The translations under genes and the position numbers were made by a program. DNA of 64,000 bases from Sphingomonadaceae bacterium (GTDB lineage Bacteria > Pseudomonadota > Alphaproteobacteria > Sphingomonadales > Sphingomonadaceae): positions 17,175 to 81,174 of the forward strand of contig CANJBY010000005.1 in the NCBI GenBank assembly GCA_947472735.1, written 5' to 3'. How positions within the stretch are numbered: position 1 is the stretch's first letter; every line of letters begins with the position of its first letter. A model generated the notes under the pieces. It searched no databases and was not told the origin of the DNA. It saw only the letters and a program-made list of their open reading frames with translations. Shown here piece after piece: positions 39,934 through 50,352 of this stretch.

Positions 39934-41120
39934 GGTTTCAGTCCCACGGGATTGCGCCGAAGTTCGGCTTTGAGCAGCAAGCGGAAAGCGCGGCGCCGGA
40001 GCGGGCCGCCGATGGCGATCGATATCCGGCCGACCGCGCGGCGTTCACTCCATAGATGGTCAATCATCGGATGATCGGCGGCGGCGCAGCTATCGGTCCA
40101 GGCGATGTCTGCGCGCTCCAGCACGGCCAGGTTCTCGCGCTGGAGCAAGACGCCCGGCGAAAATCTCGAATAGCGCTCGTCAAAAGCGGTCTTGAAGGAA
40201 TAGGCGCCGGGTGGTGTCAGTAAGCTGGCGAGCATCGCGATGGGCTGGCCGTCAAGCGTAAGCGAAAGCCGCTCCAACTTGCCTCGGTCCGCCGCACCGG
40301 CAAGGGCGTCGCCGAACAAGGTCTGCGTTGCCTGATGGGAGGCCAGCGCCGATCCCGCTGCGCCCTTCCAGCCCGACGCTTCGAGCGCGAGAAAATCATC
40401 GCACCAGCGCCGCAGCCCGCTGGCGTCGGTACGCCGATTTACTCGCAAGTCGCCCAGCTCGGATAGCCGGGCATGTTGTCGTCGCAGTTCCTTGCGCTTC
40501 TTGCCGGATAGCGCGGCTTCGAGATAGGCGTCCGGCGAGTGCCCCGAGGCGAGCATCGCACGGTTCTCCCGGAACACGGTTCCGGCCTCACGCTGTTGCA
40601 GGGTCAATACATCGACCAGAGCGGCATGAAGCAGCCCTTCGAGCGGGAGTGCCCCGATGTGGAGGAACTGCGCAGGGCCGGGTTCCCGGTCACACCAGGC
40701 AAACAGTGATTGCCAGAAGGCGTGCTCGCTCCCCCGGGCAACCAGCGGCGCACCGAGGAAGCAATTGGCATGGACCCAGTTGCGCATGTGCGGCACCGGC
40801 CAGCGATAGTAGCGCCGCTCGCGCACCAGCGGCATCAGTCCCGCCAGCTGCCCTTCGTGGTTGAGCCGCAAGAGCTGCACCTCGCGACGGGGATCGAGCG
40901 CACGCAAGGCCGGGAGAAGGTACCAGCTTTCAAAGAAAGGGTTGGGCTCGACCGCGTGCTGCGCGAGTGCGTCCCAGGCGGCACGGGCGTTGGGCGCTTC
41001 GAAAACCTGCCAGTCGAGCGCTCGGAGCGAGCCTGCGCTCGGCGCGCCGGCAGGTGCGATTGCCGGCACCGGGCCGGGAGCTTGGAGTGCGAGGCTGTTC
41101 ATGGCCGTATGCGGCGGCAT
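39930..41120 (-). CDS. GNAT/CelD-like acetyltransferase
   Basis: 396 aa; PFFESWYLLPALRALDPRREVQLLRLNHEGQLAGLMPLV; LSGKKRKELRRQHARLSELG; AYSFKTAFDERYSRFSPGVLLQRENL; 4-nt overlap with the downstream oxygenase gene. Confidence 0.75.
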   Translation of the reverse strand: MPPHTAMNSLALQAPGPVPAIAPAGAPSAGSLRALDWQVFEAPNARAAWDALAQHAVEPNPFFESWYLLPALRALDPRREVQLLRLNHEGQLAGLMPLVRERRYYRWPVPHMRNWVHANCFLGAPLVARGSEHAFWQSLFAWCDREPGPAQFLHIGALPLEGLLHAALVDVLTLQQREAGTVFRENRAMLASGHSPDAYLEAALSGKKRKELRRQHARLSELGDLRVNRRTDASGLRRWCDDFLALEASGWKGAAGSALASHQATQTLFGDALAGAADRGKLERLSLTLDGQPIAMLASLLTPPGAYSFKTAFDERYSRFSPGVLLQRENLAVLERADIAWTDSCAAADHPMIDHLWSERRAVGRISIAIGGPLRRRAFRLLLKAELRRNPVGLKP

Positions 41121-41164
41121 TAGCGTATGAAAACCAAGGAATTGCTAACAATCCACCCGGAATC

Positions 41165-41197
41165 AAAACCCCGCCCGGATCGCTCCGGACGGGGTTT
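41165..41197 (-). terminator. Rho-independent terminator downstream of hppA
   Basis: Hairpin CCCCGCCCGGA-TCGC-TCCGGACGGGG; on the minus strand followed by GGGGTTTTGATT. Confidence 0.75.
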
Positions 41198-41224
41198 CAT
41201 TTCACCTTGAAAGGCGCGGCGGGG

Positions 41225-43333
41225 TCAGACCCCGGCGTGCGCCGCCAGCGCGGCGAGCAGAAGCAGCGCCACGATGTTGGTGATCTTGATCATCGGGTTG
41301 ACGGCCGGACCAGCGGTATCCTTGTAGGGATCGCCGACCGTGTCGCCAGTCACCGCGGCCTTGTGGGCGTCAGAGCCCTTGCCGCCGTGATGGCCATCTT
41401 CGATGTACTTCTTGGCGTTGTCCCACGCACCGCCGCCCGAGGTCATCGACACTGCGATGAACAGGCCGCCGACGATCACACCGAGGAGCAGGGCGCCCAG
41501 GGCGGCAAAGCCGTTGGCCTGACCTGCCACTGTGGTGATCACGAAGTAGACCGCAATCGGAGCGAGCACCGGCAGCAGCGACGGGATGATCATCTCCTTG
41601 ATCGCCGCCTTGGTGACCAGATCAACCGTGCGGGCATAGTCCGGCTTGGTCTCATAGGTCATGATGCCCGGGTTCTCCCGGAACTGGTTGCGTACGTCGA
41701 GCACCACGTCGCCCGCAGCGCGGCCAACAGCAGTCATACCCATCGAGCCGAACAGGTTCGGCAACAGCGCGCCGAGCAGCAAGCCAACGATCACATAGGG
41801 ATTCTCAAGGCTGAAATTGACATTCAGCTCAGGGAAGAACTCCTTGAGATCGGTGGTGTAGGCTGCAAACAGCACCAGCGCGGCAAGACCGGCCGAACCG
41901 ATGGCGTAGCCCTTGGTCACGGCCTTGGTGGTGTTGCCCACGGCGTCGAGCGCGTCGGTCTTTTCACGGACCGAATCGTCGAGGCCGGCCATTTCGGCAA
42001 TGCCGCCAGCGTTGTCGGTGACCGGACCGTAAGCGTCGAGCGCCACGACCATGCCGGCCAGCGCCAGCATCGCGGTGGCGGCATAGGCAATGCCCATGAG
42101 CCCGGCGAGCTGGTAAGCGATGACGATGCCGGCGCAGATGACCAGCGTCGGCAAGGCGGTTGCTTCAAGGCTGATGGCGAGACCCTGGATCACGTTGGTG
42201 CCGTGGCCCGTTTCCGATGCCTTGGCGATCGACTTCACCGGGCGATAGTTGGTGCCGGTGTAGTATTCCGTGATCCAGATGATCAGGCCGGTGATGACCA
42301 AGCCCAGGAAGCAGCAGTAGAACAGGACCCGGCCCGAATAGGCCTGATCGCCGATTGCGCTCTCCATGTCGCCGCCCAGTGCATACTGGATGGCCCACCA
42401 GATCGCGGGAACCGACAGCACGGCCGTAACAAGGAAGCCCTTGTACATTGCGCCCATGATGTTCTTGCCGCTGCCGAGACGGACGAAGTACGTGCCGATG
42501 ATCGAGGTGACGATGCAGACGCCGCCGATCAGCAGCGGAAGCGCCATCATCGGCATCAGCAAATCGCCGACGCCCTTGAGCAGCAATGCGGTGAGCACCA
42601 TGGTCGCACCGACGGTGACGACATAGGTTTCGAACAAGTCAGCGGCCATGCCGGCGCAATCGCCCACATTGTCGCCCACGTTGTCCGCAATCACGGCAGG
42701 GTTGCGTGGATCATCTTCAGGAATTCCAGCCTCGACCTTGCCGACGAGGTCGGCGCCGACGTCGGCAGCCTTGGTGAAGATACCGCCGCCGAGACGGGCG
42801 AAGATCGAGATCAGCGAAGCGCCGAAGGCGAGGGCAGTCAGCGCCTCGACCACGGTGCGATCACCTTGCCCAACCGTGTAACCGCCGGGACCGATCAGGT
42901 ACCAGTAGAACACGGCAATGGCGAGGAGCGCGAGGCCCGCAACCAGCATGCCGGTGATGGCGCCCGCGCGAAATGCGAGGGTCAGGCCAGCTTGAAGCCC
43001 GGTCTGCGCAGCCGCAGCGGTCCGGACGTTCGAGCGCACCGAGATGTTCATCCCGATGAAGCCCGCCACGCCTGAAAGCACGGCGCCGATGATGAAGCCG
43101 GCGGCCGAGATTGGCCCAAGCGCCCAGGCCACGATGGCCGCGACGATTACACCGACGATGGCGATGGTGGTGTACTGACGCTTCAGGTAGGCTTGTGCAC
43201 CTTCCTGGATCGCCGCGGCGATCTCCTGCATCTTTTCATTGCCGGCGGGTGCACCGAGCACCTGACGACTGGTGATGAAACCATAGACCACGGCCAATAG
43301 GCCAAGGACTATCGATAATGTGACGAGATTCAC
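41225..43333 (-). CDS. hppA: K+-insensitive-type membrane H+-translocating pyrophosphatase
   Basis: GVGGRxx-free but characteristic [64 protein letters not shown] start at 43333. Confidence 0.95.
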   Translation of the reverse strand: MNLVTLSIVLGLLAVVYGFITSRQVLGAPAGNEKMQEIAAAIQEGAQAYLKRQYTTIAIVGVIVAAIVAWALGPISAAGFIIGAVLSGVAGFIGMNISVRSNVRTAAAAQTGLQAGLTLAFRAGAITGMLVAGLALLAIAVFYWYLIGPGGYTVGQGDRTVVEALTALAFGASLISIFARLGGGIFTKAADVGADLVGKVEAGIPEDDPRNPAVIADNVGDNVGDCAGMAADLFETYVVTVGATMVLTALLLKGVGDLLMPMMALPLLIGGVCIVTSIIGTYFVRLGSGKNIMGAMYKGFLVTAVLSVPAIWWAIQYALGGDMESAIGDQAYSGRVLFYCCFLGLVITGLIIWITEYYTGTNYRPVKSIAKASETGHGTNVIQGLAISLEATALPTLVICAGIVIAYQLAGLMGIAYAATAMLALAGMVVALDAYGPVTDNAGGIAEMAGLDDSVREKTDALDAVGNTTKAVTKGYAIGSAGLAALVLFAAYTTDLKEFFPELNVNFSLENPYVIVGLLLGALLPNLFGSMGMTAVGRAAGDVVLDVRNQFRENPGIMTYETKPDYARTVDLVTKAAIKEMIIPSLLPVLAPIAVYFVITTVAGQANGFAALGALLLGVIVGGLFIAVSMTSGGGAWDNAKKYIEDGHHGGKGSDAHKAAVTGDTVGDPYKDTAGPAVNPMIKITNIVALLLLAALAAHAGV

Positions 43334-43470
43334 GCGGCTCCCCCTCTTCCTGGTTGCGCATAGCATGCGGCCCCGCCGGAACGGGGCCGATTAAGCCGTT
43401 TGGGTATAGGCGAGCAGAGACGGCGCGCAAGCCCAAATGCCGCAATTCCGCCGGATTTCCGGGGGGCAAC

Positions 43471-44343
43471 CTAGCTATGTTCGAAACCGAGCGCTTCGCC
43501 TTCCGCTGGAGGCAAGCCGTCCAGCAGCAACGGGTGCGAACCGCGCGGTTGGACCGTGCCGATCCGGATGGCGGTCACGGGCAAGACGACATCGGCGGGC
43601 GCGATGAACAGCAGTTGGTAATCGTCCCCCCAGCGCAAGGCATCGTGCCGCCGGCTCTCGGGGCAGGCAATGGGCACGGCGGCGCTGTCGAGCGCGAGCG
43701 TAACTGCGGAGGCTTCCGCCATCCGGTGCGCGTCAAGCAGGAGCCCGTCAGAGACATCCATCATAGCCGAGACGTGCGGCGCCAGCGCTTGCCCTTGGCG
43801 GAGCAGGGCCGCAGGCCGGCGATAGGCCAGGCTGTCTCCGCTGCCTGCGCGCAAGGCTTCGAGACCGATCATCGCAGCACCGACCGGGCCGGTTATCCAG
43901 ACCGTGTCGCCCGGTGTGGCGCCAGCCCGGGACGGCACGGGTCGGCAGGTGGCGCGTCCGATTGCAGTCAGACCCATGACCTGCGGACCGCTTCCTGCCA
44001 CCGTATCGCCGCCCAGCAGCGCAGCGCCGTAATGGGCCAACGCTGCTGCTAACCCCTCCACGAACCGCGCGTCGTCTCCGTCCAGCATGTAGCCCAGCAG
44101 CACTCCGACCGGCTCCGCGCCCTTGGCGGCGAGATCGGACATGTTGGTGGCAACAAGCTTCCAGGCGACGTCGGCCGGGTCTTGTCCGGGGAGGAAATGC
44201 ACGCCTTCAACCAGCATGTCGTGCGTCAGGATCAGCGTTTCACCGCCGACTTCCAGGACTGCACAGTCATCGCTGAGCCCGCGTGCCGCCGGGTGCGTGG
44301 CCAGGCCGCGCAAGGATGCGATGAGGGCGGATTCGCCGGTCAG
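43471..44343 (-). CDS. thiL: Thiamine-monophosphate kinase, probable CTG start
   Basis: LSDDCAVLEVGGETLILTHDMLVEGVHF; DLAAKGAEPVGVLL; MDVSDGLLLDA; N-terminal TGESALIASLRGL lies upstream of the first ORF-track start (TTG 44313). Confidence 0.88.
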   Translation of the reverse strand: MTGESALIASLRGLATHPAARGLSDDCAVLEVGGETLILTHDMLVEGVHFLPGQDPADVAWKLVATNMSDLAAKGAEPVGVLLGYMLDGDDARFVEGLAAALAHYGAALLGGDTVAGSGPQVMGLTAIGRATCRPVPSRAGATPGDTVWITGPVGAAMIGLEALRAGSGDSLAYRRPAALLRQGQALAPHVSAMMDVSDGLLLDAHRMAEASAVTLALDSAAVPIACPESRRHDALRWGDDYQLLFIAPADVVLPVTAIRIGTVQPRGSHPLLLDGLPPAEGEALGFEHS

Positions 44344-44789
44344 CGCACGCTCTTAGCCACGGAGTCGAGCACGCCATTGACGAACTTCGCCTCGCGGCTG
44401 TCGAAGAAGGCGTGGGCGACGTCGAGGTACTCGCTGATGGCGGTGCCCGTGGGCACGTCGGAGCGGGCCATCAGTTCCCAGGCGCCGGCGCGCAGGATCT
44501 GGAGCATGGTGCGGTCGAGCCGGTGCAGGGTCCAGCCTTCGGCCAACTTGCTTTCCAGCAGAGCGTCGATCTCCTCGCGGCGGGCCAGGACACCTTTGAC
44601 CACATCGTCGAAGAAGGCGGTTTCCGCCGCGGCGAACTGGATGTCGTCGATCTGGGCGCCGAGCCGGTGCTGGTGAAACTCGTCCAGCAACTGGACCCAC
44701 GGAGTGGCTTCCATGTCGTGCTGGTACAGCGCCTGGACAGCGGCAAGCCGCGCCGCGGCGCGCGCGGTCTGGCGGGCGTTCGAACTCAT
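44340..44789 (-). CDS. nusB: Transcription antitermination factor NusB
   Basis: RAAARLAAVQALYQHDM; LRAGAWELMARSDVPTGTAISEYLDVAHAFFDSREAKFVNGVLDSVAK. Confidence 0.95.
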   Translation of the reverse strand: MSSNARQTARAAARLAAVQALYQHDMEATPWVQLLDEFHQHRLGAQIDDIQFAAAETAFFDDVVKGVLARREEIDALLESKLAEGWTLHRLDRTMLQILRAGAWELMARSDVPTGTAISEYLDVAHAFFDSREAKFVNGVLDSVAKSVR

Positions 44790-46078
44790 ATTCCAAGCCT
44801 CGTTTCGATCGAGCGGGCGTGTGCCGGCAGGCCTTCGGCGTCGGCCAGCGCGATGGCGGCGGGGCCGATCTGCGCCAGCGCTGCAGCATCTAGCTGGATG
44901 AAGCTGGTGCGCTTCATGAAGTCGAGCACTGAAAGGCCGGAAGAAAAGCGGGCGCGGCGCCCGGTAGGGAGCACGTGGTTCGGACCGGCGACGTAGTCCC
45001 CGACCGCTTCGGGAGTGTAACGCCCCAAGAACACCGACCCGGCGTGTCGGATTAGGCGGAAGATCGCTTCGGGATCATCGGTGGCGATCTCGACGTGCTC
45101 GGCGGCGAGCAGGTTGGCCAGCGCGGCTGCCTCGGCGATGTCAGGCACTTCGATGATTACACCGTGAGTGTTCCAGCTCTCGCTGGCGACGCGGGCGGTG
45201 GGGAGCATGGTCAGTTCCACCCCGACCCGGTCAGCTACGGTGTCAGCAAACAACGGGTCGTCGGTGATCAGGATCGATTGCGCCGCGGGATCGTGCTCAG
45301 CCTGGCTGAGCAGGTCGGCGGCGATCCATTCGGGATCGTTCTTGCCATCGGCGATTACAAGGATTTCGCTAGGTCCGGCGACCATGTCGATCCCGACCAC
45401 GCCGAAGAGCTGGCGCTTGGCCTCGGCCACCCAGGCGTTACCGGGTCCGGTGATGACATCGACCGGACGGATGCGCTGCGTGCCATATGCCAGCGCCGCT
45501 ACCGCCTGCGCCCCGCCGACACGCCAGATCTCGTCCACGCCCGCAAGGTGCGCCGCGGCCAGTACCAGCGGGTTGATCTGCCCTTTGGGAGTGGGGGTGA
45601 CGACCACGAGCCTTTCGACCCCGGCAACCCTGGCCGGAATGGCGTTCATCAGCAGCGATGAAGGATAAGCGGCTCGCCCGCCCGGTACATAAAGGCCGGC
45701 GGCATCGACTGGCCGCCACTTCGCGCCCATGCGCACGCCGGCGGCATCGGTGTCGTCTCGATCGGCCGGGAGCTGCGCCTCGTGGAAGATGCGGATCCGT
45801 TGGGCGGCCAGTTCAAGCGCAGCGCGGAGGTCAGGTAGCAGCGCGTCAAAGGCTTCGCGGCAGGTCTCAGGGCCGATCCGCCAGTCATCGTCGGTGGTCA
45901 GCGCATGACCATCGAAGCGCTGAGTCAGCTCGGCCAAGGCGGCATCCCCGCGGTTCTTCACGTCGTTGAGGATCAGTGCAACATCGCGCGCCACGTCCTC
46001 GTCGCTCTCGCGGCGATCCGCCACCAGACGGCGAAAGGCCTTGTCGAAACCGGAATCGGCGGAATTGAGGCGCAGCAT
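44786..46078 (-). CDS. hisD: Histidinol dehydrogenase
   Basis: GLYVPGGRAAYPSSLLMNAIPA; DVITGPGNAWVAEAKRQLFG; SEILVIADG; DFMKRTSFIQLD. Confidence 0.97.
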   Translation of the reverse strand: MLRLNSADSGFDKAFRRLVADRRESDEDVARDVALILNDVKNRGDAALAELTQRFDGHALTTDDDWRIGPETCREAFDALLPDLRAALELAAQRIRIFHEAQLPADRDDTDAAGVRMGAKWRPVDAAGLYVPGGRAAYPSSLLMNAIPARVAGVERLVVVTPTPKGQINPLVLAAAHLAGVDEIWRVGGAQAVAALAYGTQRIRPVDVITGPGNAWVAEAKRQLFGVVGIDMVAGPSEILVIADGKNDPEWIAADLLSQAEHDPAAQSILITDDPLFADTVADRVGVELTMLPTARVASESWNTHGVIIEVPDIAEAAALANLLAAEHVEIATDDPEAIFRLIRHAGSVFLGRYTPEAVGDYVAGPNHVLPTGRRARFSSGLSVLDFMKRTSFIQLDAAALAQIGPAAIALADAEGLPAHARSIETRLGI

Positions 46079-46731
46079 CAGGCGGTTTTGCCCGAAGCAA
46101 CCAGCGCGCGGAAGGCATCGACCAGTTCTGCGACCCGGCCGTCGGTCTTCAGCGCAGCGCGGTTGACGATCAGCCGTGCCGAAACCGGAAGGATCACGCT
46201 GGTTTCCTCCAGCCCGTTGTCCTTCAGGGTTCGCCCGGTCGAGACCAGATCGACGATCCGGCTGGCAAGGCCGAGGCCGGGGGCGAGTTCCATTGCACCA
46301 TTGAGCTTCACGACCTCGGCCTGGATGCCCTGCCGCTCGAAATGGCGGCGCGTGAGGTTGGGATACTTGCTGGCGACGCGCAAGTGACTGGCGGAAGCAA
46401 CATCGCGGCGGTTCACCGGCTCCGCCACCGACAGGCGGCAGTGCCCGATGTCCAGATCGACCGGGGCGTAGAGATCGGAATAGGCGAATTCCTCAACCAC
46501 GTCGGAGCCGACGATGCCTGCCTGCGCCGCGCCATGGGCAACGAAAGTGGCAACGTCAAAGGCGCGGACGCGGATGATGCGCATGTCCGGCCGCTCGCAG
46601 GCGAAGGACAGTGCGCGTGACTTCTTGTCGTGGAACTCCGCCTCGGGAACCACGCCGGCGCGGGCCATCAGCGGCAGCGCCTCATCCAGGATGCGGCCCT
46701 TGGGCACGGCAAAGGTCAATGGCTTCGACAT
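46078..46731 (-). CDS. hisG: ATP phosphoribosyltransferase, short form (HisZ-dependent type)
   Basis: [73 protein letters not shown]; 217 aa. Confidence 0.95.
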   Translation of the reverse strand: MSKPLTFAVPKGRILDEALPLMARAGVVPEAEFHDKKSRALSFACERPDMRIIRVRAFDVATFVAHGAAQAGIVGSDVVEEFAYSDLYAPVDLDIGHCRLSVAEPVNRRDVASASHLRVASKYPNLTRRHFERQGIQAEVVKLNGAMELAPGLGLASRIVDLVSTGRTLKDNGLEETSVILPVSARLIVNRAALKTDGRVAELVDAFRALVASGKTA

Positions 46732-46860
46732 GCGGCGCGCCATAGGGACAGCGCGCGCAAAGGGCAAGGAAATGGCTGCGACTTCCCGCTTGTGCATTGC
46801 GGCAATCCCATGCAGCCTGTTCGCAATTGCAATACGAATTGCACCCCGCAGGAGGCAGGC

Positions 46861-47964
46861 ATGGTTGACGAAAAGCGCGCCGGAGACACGGCGGTGATGC
46901 ACATGACTGACGTGGCAGATGCTTTCGAATGGCAGGCACGGCACGCCGAGTGGGCCGGATCGCATGCGACGGCCCGGGTGGTACGCAGCTTTGCGCCGAT
47001 GCTCGAGAGCGACCTCGCCATTGGCAAGCGGATGCGCGAGTGGCCCGGATTGACGCTGGAAGACGCCATGCCGCTGCGGTTAGCGGGCGGGTTCCACAAC
47101 TTGCAGCTGACCGGCGCGGAACAGCGGCTCGCACCGATTTATCGCGGCGAGATTGCCGATCAGCCAGCGGTTGACGCAATCATACTGGCGGTGGCGCGCG
47201 ATCACGATGCGCGCTTGATGCCATGGCTCGATGGGCCGCCGCAAACCAATGAAGCGGGCCGTTCGGCCGGGATCATGGCGCAGTTGCTGTGGCTGTCGGC
47301 TCGGCTAGGACCCCGCTTCGAACTCAATGAACTCGGCGCGAGCGCCGGGATCAACACCATGCTGGACCGGTTCGACTATGACCTGAGCGGCGTTCGCGCC
47401 GGCTTGGCCGGATCTCCCTTGCGGATCGTGCCCGAATGGCGCGGGGCTCCCCCGCCGGACGAGCCGGTGGAGGTCGTCTCGATCCGTGGCTGCGATCCGA
47501 CGCCGATCGACTTGACCAATCCCGCCGACGCCTTGCGGCTGAAAAGCTACGTCTGGCCGGACGTGCCCGCACGAATCGCACGCATCGACGATGCCATCGC
47601 TCTGGCGGCCGAGCACGCACCGCTGGTCGAGCAGATGGACGCCGGACAGTTTGTTGCCGAGCGACTGGCCGCGCCGCAGGAGGCAGGGGTGACACGCTGC
47701 TTCTTCCACTCGATTGTCTGGCAATATATCCCGTCCGACCAGCGCGGCCGGATCGAGGCGATGATCGAGGCGGCGGGCGCCGCGGCCACTCCCCTACGCC
47801 CCATCGCGTGGGTCATGGTTGAAACCAACCGCGAGACCTTCCGCCACGAATTGCGCACCCGCTACTGGCCGGGCGGCGGGGAACAGTGGGCGTTGCTAGG
47901 CGAGGCGCATGCCCATGGAGCCTGGGTGGAGTGGTATGGCGAAGGCGTCACGCCTCAGTCCTGA
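46861..47964 (+). CDS. DUF2332 domain-containing protein
   Basis: [68 protein letters not shown] before ATG. Confidence 0.85.
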   Translation: MVDEKRAGDTAVMHMTDVADAFEWQARHAEWAGSHATARVVRSFAPMLESDLAIGKRMREWPGLTLEDAMPLRLAGGFHNLQLTGAEQRLAPIYRGEIADQPAVDAIILAVARDHDARLMPWLDGPPQTNEAGRSAGIMAQLLWLSARLGPRFELNELGASAGINTMLDRFDYDLSGVRAGLAGSPLRIVPEWRGAPPPDEPVEVVSIRGCDPTPIDLTNPADALRLKSYVWPDVPARIARIDDAIALAAEHAPLVEQMDAGQFVAERLAAPQEAGVTRCFFHSIVWQYIPSDQRGRIEAMIEAAGAAATPLRPIAWVMVETNRETFRHELRTRYWPGGGEQWALLGEAHAHGAWVEWYGEGVTPQS

Positions 47965-48014
47965 ATCGCTTCCGCCGATGCGCCTGGATTGACTCTGGCG
48001 TTCGTCTGCGGATG

Positions 48015-48035
48015 TGTTTAGACCTTTACTAAACA
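48015..48035. promoter_or_regulatory. Inverted repeat upstream of NTF2-like gene
   Basis: TGTTTAG-ACCTTTA-CTAAACA, 18 nt before the ATG at 48053. Confidence 0.4.
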
Positions 48036-48052
48036 TGATAAGGAGTTTGGGG

Positions 48053-48565
48053 ATGAGCGATCAGGCAAGCGCGGGCGATCTCGCGGCACGGGTGCAGCGG
48101 ATTGAAGATCGCATTGCGATCGAGGAACTGTTCCACACTTACTTCGGCTATGGCCGGACTGCGGATCATGGCACCTTTGCCGACTATTTCACTGACGAGT
48201 TCTATCTCGACATCAACGGCATCATCTGCACCTCGAAGGAGGATGTGACCAAGCTCTACAAGGATGTCTTCGCCAACAAACCGCGGCTGACCGGCAAGTT
48301 CCACATGCAGCTGACCAACTTCGTGATCAACATCGACGGCGATACGGCAACCTGCAGTCTGGTCTGGACCCAGCAGCTCAATGACACGATCAAGGGTCCC
48401 CCGCGCTACATTGAGCAGGGCCGCGAGTTTGACTGGCTGGTGCGCACGGACGGCAAGTGGAAGATCCGCAAGCGCATCGTCATCGCGGATTCAGGCATGC
48501 CGGATATCTTTGACGAAACCTGGACCCCGCAGGTCGATTTCTCGTTCGACAAGGCCGGCGACTAG
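48053..48565 (+). CDS. NTF2/SnoaL-like family protein
   Basis: IAIEELFHTYFGYGRTADHGTFADYFTDEFYLDINGI...DGKWKIRKRIVIADS. Confidence 0.82.
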   Translation: MSDQASAGDLAARVQRIEDRIAIEELFHTYFGYGRTADHGTFADYFTDEFYLDINGIICTSKEDVTKLYKDVFANKPRLTGKFHMQLTNFVINIDGDTATCSLVWTQQLNDTIKGPPRYIEQGREFDWLVRTDGKWKIRKRIVIADSGMPDIFDETWTPQVDFSFDKAGD

Positions 48566-49455
48566 GCGCCTTTCAGAAACGCATCCATCGCCGCATTGAC
48601 CGCGGCCGGCGCTTCCCACGGCACGAAATGCCCGCAGCCCGGCATCTTTACAACGGTGAGTTGCGGGATGATTGCGTCCATGCCGTCCAGATTGCAGGGG
48701 GGCAGGGCGAGGTCAGCCAGCGCCCAGATCAACAGCGTCGGGATGGTGAGCTTGGGCAGGGGTGGGGGCGTCCAGCCTTCCGGCAAGCCATAAGGCGCGT
48801 CCGGCGTCGGCACGTCGATCGGGCTGGCCCGGTACCAGTTTAGCATGCCGAAGGCGGCGTCGCGATCCTGCCAGTCATGCATCAGCGCATCGCGTTCCTC
48901 CGGCTCCATTGCGGGTGAGCGTTCCCATTTCACCACCTTGAGGAGCAGCCCGCCAAGACCATGCTCACGCACCAGTGCGTCGTTGGCCGGATCGCGGAAC
49001 GCTCGCATGTACTGGCTGGCCTCGCGCTGCACCGGATCGGTATAGAGCAGTTGCTGGAAGATCGCCGGGTGCGGGGCGTTTGCCACTATCGCTCGGGTGA
49101 CGCGCCCGCTCATCTGTCCCATCAAGGCCACGCCCCAGGCGATCGCGCCGCCCCAGTCATGCCCGACCACCGTGAAGTGCTGTACCCCGAGCGCATCGGC
49201 CAGCTGGAACACATCGCCGATCAGCTTGTCCGGCGTGTAGCTCGCCACGTCCTGCGGCTTGGACGAGCCGCGATAGCCGCGCTGGTCAGGCGCGATGCAC
49301 CGGAAGAGATCCGAAAAATGCCTAATCTGATGCCGCCAGGTGCGGTGTGATTCGGGAAAACCGTGGAGGAAGATCAGCACCGGAGCATCGCGCGGGCCAG
49401 TATCGAGCACATCGAGCTCGATGCCGTTGGCGAGGGTGACGCGGATGAGAGCCAT
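48562..49455 (-). CDS. Alpha/beta hydrolase (epoxide hydrolase-like)
   Basis: LIFLHGFPESHRTWRHQI; VVGHDWGGAIAWGVAL (nucleophile Asp); PGCGHFVPWEAP. Confidence 0.9.
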   Translation of the reverse strand: MALIRVTLANGIELDVLDTGPRDAPVLIFLHGFPESHRTWRHQIRHFSDLFRCIAPDQRGYRGSSKPQDVASYTPDKLIGDVFQLADALGVQHFTVVGHDWGGAIAWGVALMGQMSGRVTRAIVANAPHPAIFQQLLYTDPVQREASQYMRAFRDPANDALVREHGLGGLLLKVVKWERSPAMEPEERDALMHDWQDRDAAFGMLNWYRASPIDVPTPDAPYGLPEGWTPPPLPKLTIPTLLIWALADLALPPCNLDGMDAIIPQLTVVKMPGCGHFVPWEAPAAVNAAMDAFLKGA

Positions 49456-49457
49456 CG

Positions 49458-49730
49458 TTACTCCCCCGGCGCCCGCGCCTTGACGGCCAGTGCATGGACG
49501 CGCTGGCCCGGGATGTCGCCCAGCGCGGCGTTGACGAGGCGCTGCCGCTGTAAGCGGGCAACGCCCGCGAACGCTGCGCTTTCGATCTCCACGGTGAAGT
49601 GCGATTCGCCGCTGCCGTCATCGCCGGAATGGCCGTGATGGCGCGCAGAATCATTTATCACGGCGAGGTGGGTGGGGGCGAAGGCTGCGACAAGCAGTGC
49701 TTCGATTTCGGCGGCGAGGGGTCCGGTCAT
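49458..49730 (-). CDS. BolA family protein
   Basis: LAVINDSARHHGHSGDDGSGESHFTVEIESAAFAGVARLQRQRLVNAALGD...VHALAVKARAP. Confidence 0.9.
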   Translation of the reverse strand: MTGPLAAEIEALLVAAFAPTHLAVINDSARHHGHSGDDGSGESHFTVEIESAAFAGVARLQRQRLVNAALGDIPGQRVHALAVKARAPGE

Positions 49731-49756
49731 GCTTCCCTTCTAGCCGATTGGACGGC

Positions 49757-50347
49757 ATGGGGAAGGGGATGAAGCACGACAGATTCCATGGGCGGGTAGC
49801 CGGCAGAAGCCGGCGCTGTGATATACCGGGATGCTCCGAACAGGGCGAGTTCCGCGCTCCGGGCGAGCGGCGACCGGGGTTTGACGGGCCCGGGGACTAT
49901 CGCTGGTTTTGCCTGGACCACATCCGCGCCTTCAATTCCGGCTACAACTACTTCGCCGGTATGTCGCCCGAGGAAATCCAGGCCGCACAGAACCCGATCC
50001 ATGGTTGGGAGCGCGAGACTCGGGCTTTTTCGCCGACAGCCGGGGTCGATAACGCCCCGCGCTGGGCAGACTTTGCCGATCCGCTTGAAGCGATCAACCA
50101 GCGGGCCAGGGCGCGCCGTCCGGCCGAACGGGAGGATGGCCGCCTGGTCACTCCGGATGAGCGCCGTGCGCTGGAGGTGCTCGAACTACCGCTCGATGCT
50201 GATCGCAAGGCGCTGCGCAGCCGCTATTCCGATCTGGTCCGCCGTTACCACCCGGATCGCAACGGCGGCGACCGGGGTTTCGAGAAGAACTTGCAGCAAG
50301 TGGTTGAAGCCTACCAATTGTTGAAGAAAGCCGCGGCTTTCGCCTGA
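49757..50347 (+). CDS. J-domain (DnaJ-like) protein
   Basis: C-terminal ALEVLELPLDADRKALRSRYSDLVRRYHPDRNGGDRGFEKNLQQVVEAYQLLKKA with HPD motif. Confidence 0.9.
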   Translation: MGKGMKHDRFHGRVAGRSRRCDIPGCSEQGEFRAPGERRPGFDGPGDYRWFCLDHIRAFNSGYNYFAGMSPEEIQAAQNPIHGWERETRAFSPTAGVDNAPRWADFADPLEAINQRARARRPAEREDGRLVTPDERRALEVLELPLDADRKALRSRYSDLVRRYHPDRNGGDRGFEKNLQQVVEAYQLLKKAAAFA

Positions 50348-50352
50348 CGCGG

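Noticed and set aside
40967-43075. 702-aa plus-strand ORF opposite hppA
   Set aside because: Antisense shadow of the membrane pyrophosphatase; implausible His/Gln/Arg-rich composition.
43369-43388. GGCCCC-GCCGGAAC-GGGGCC hairpin between thiL and hppA
   Set aside because: Lacks a T-run on either strand and lies between co-directional genes, so not called as a terminator.
46828-46850. GCAATT-N8-AATTGC inverted repeat upstream of the DUF2332 gene
   Set aside because: Short 6-nt arms in an A/T-rich promoter stretch; could be chance, and no regulator is linked.
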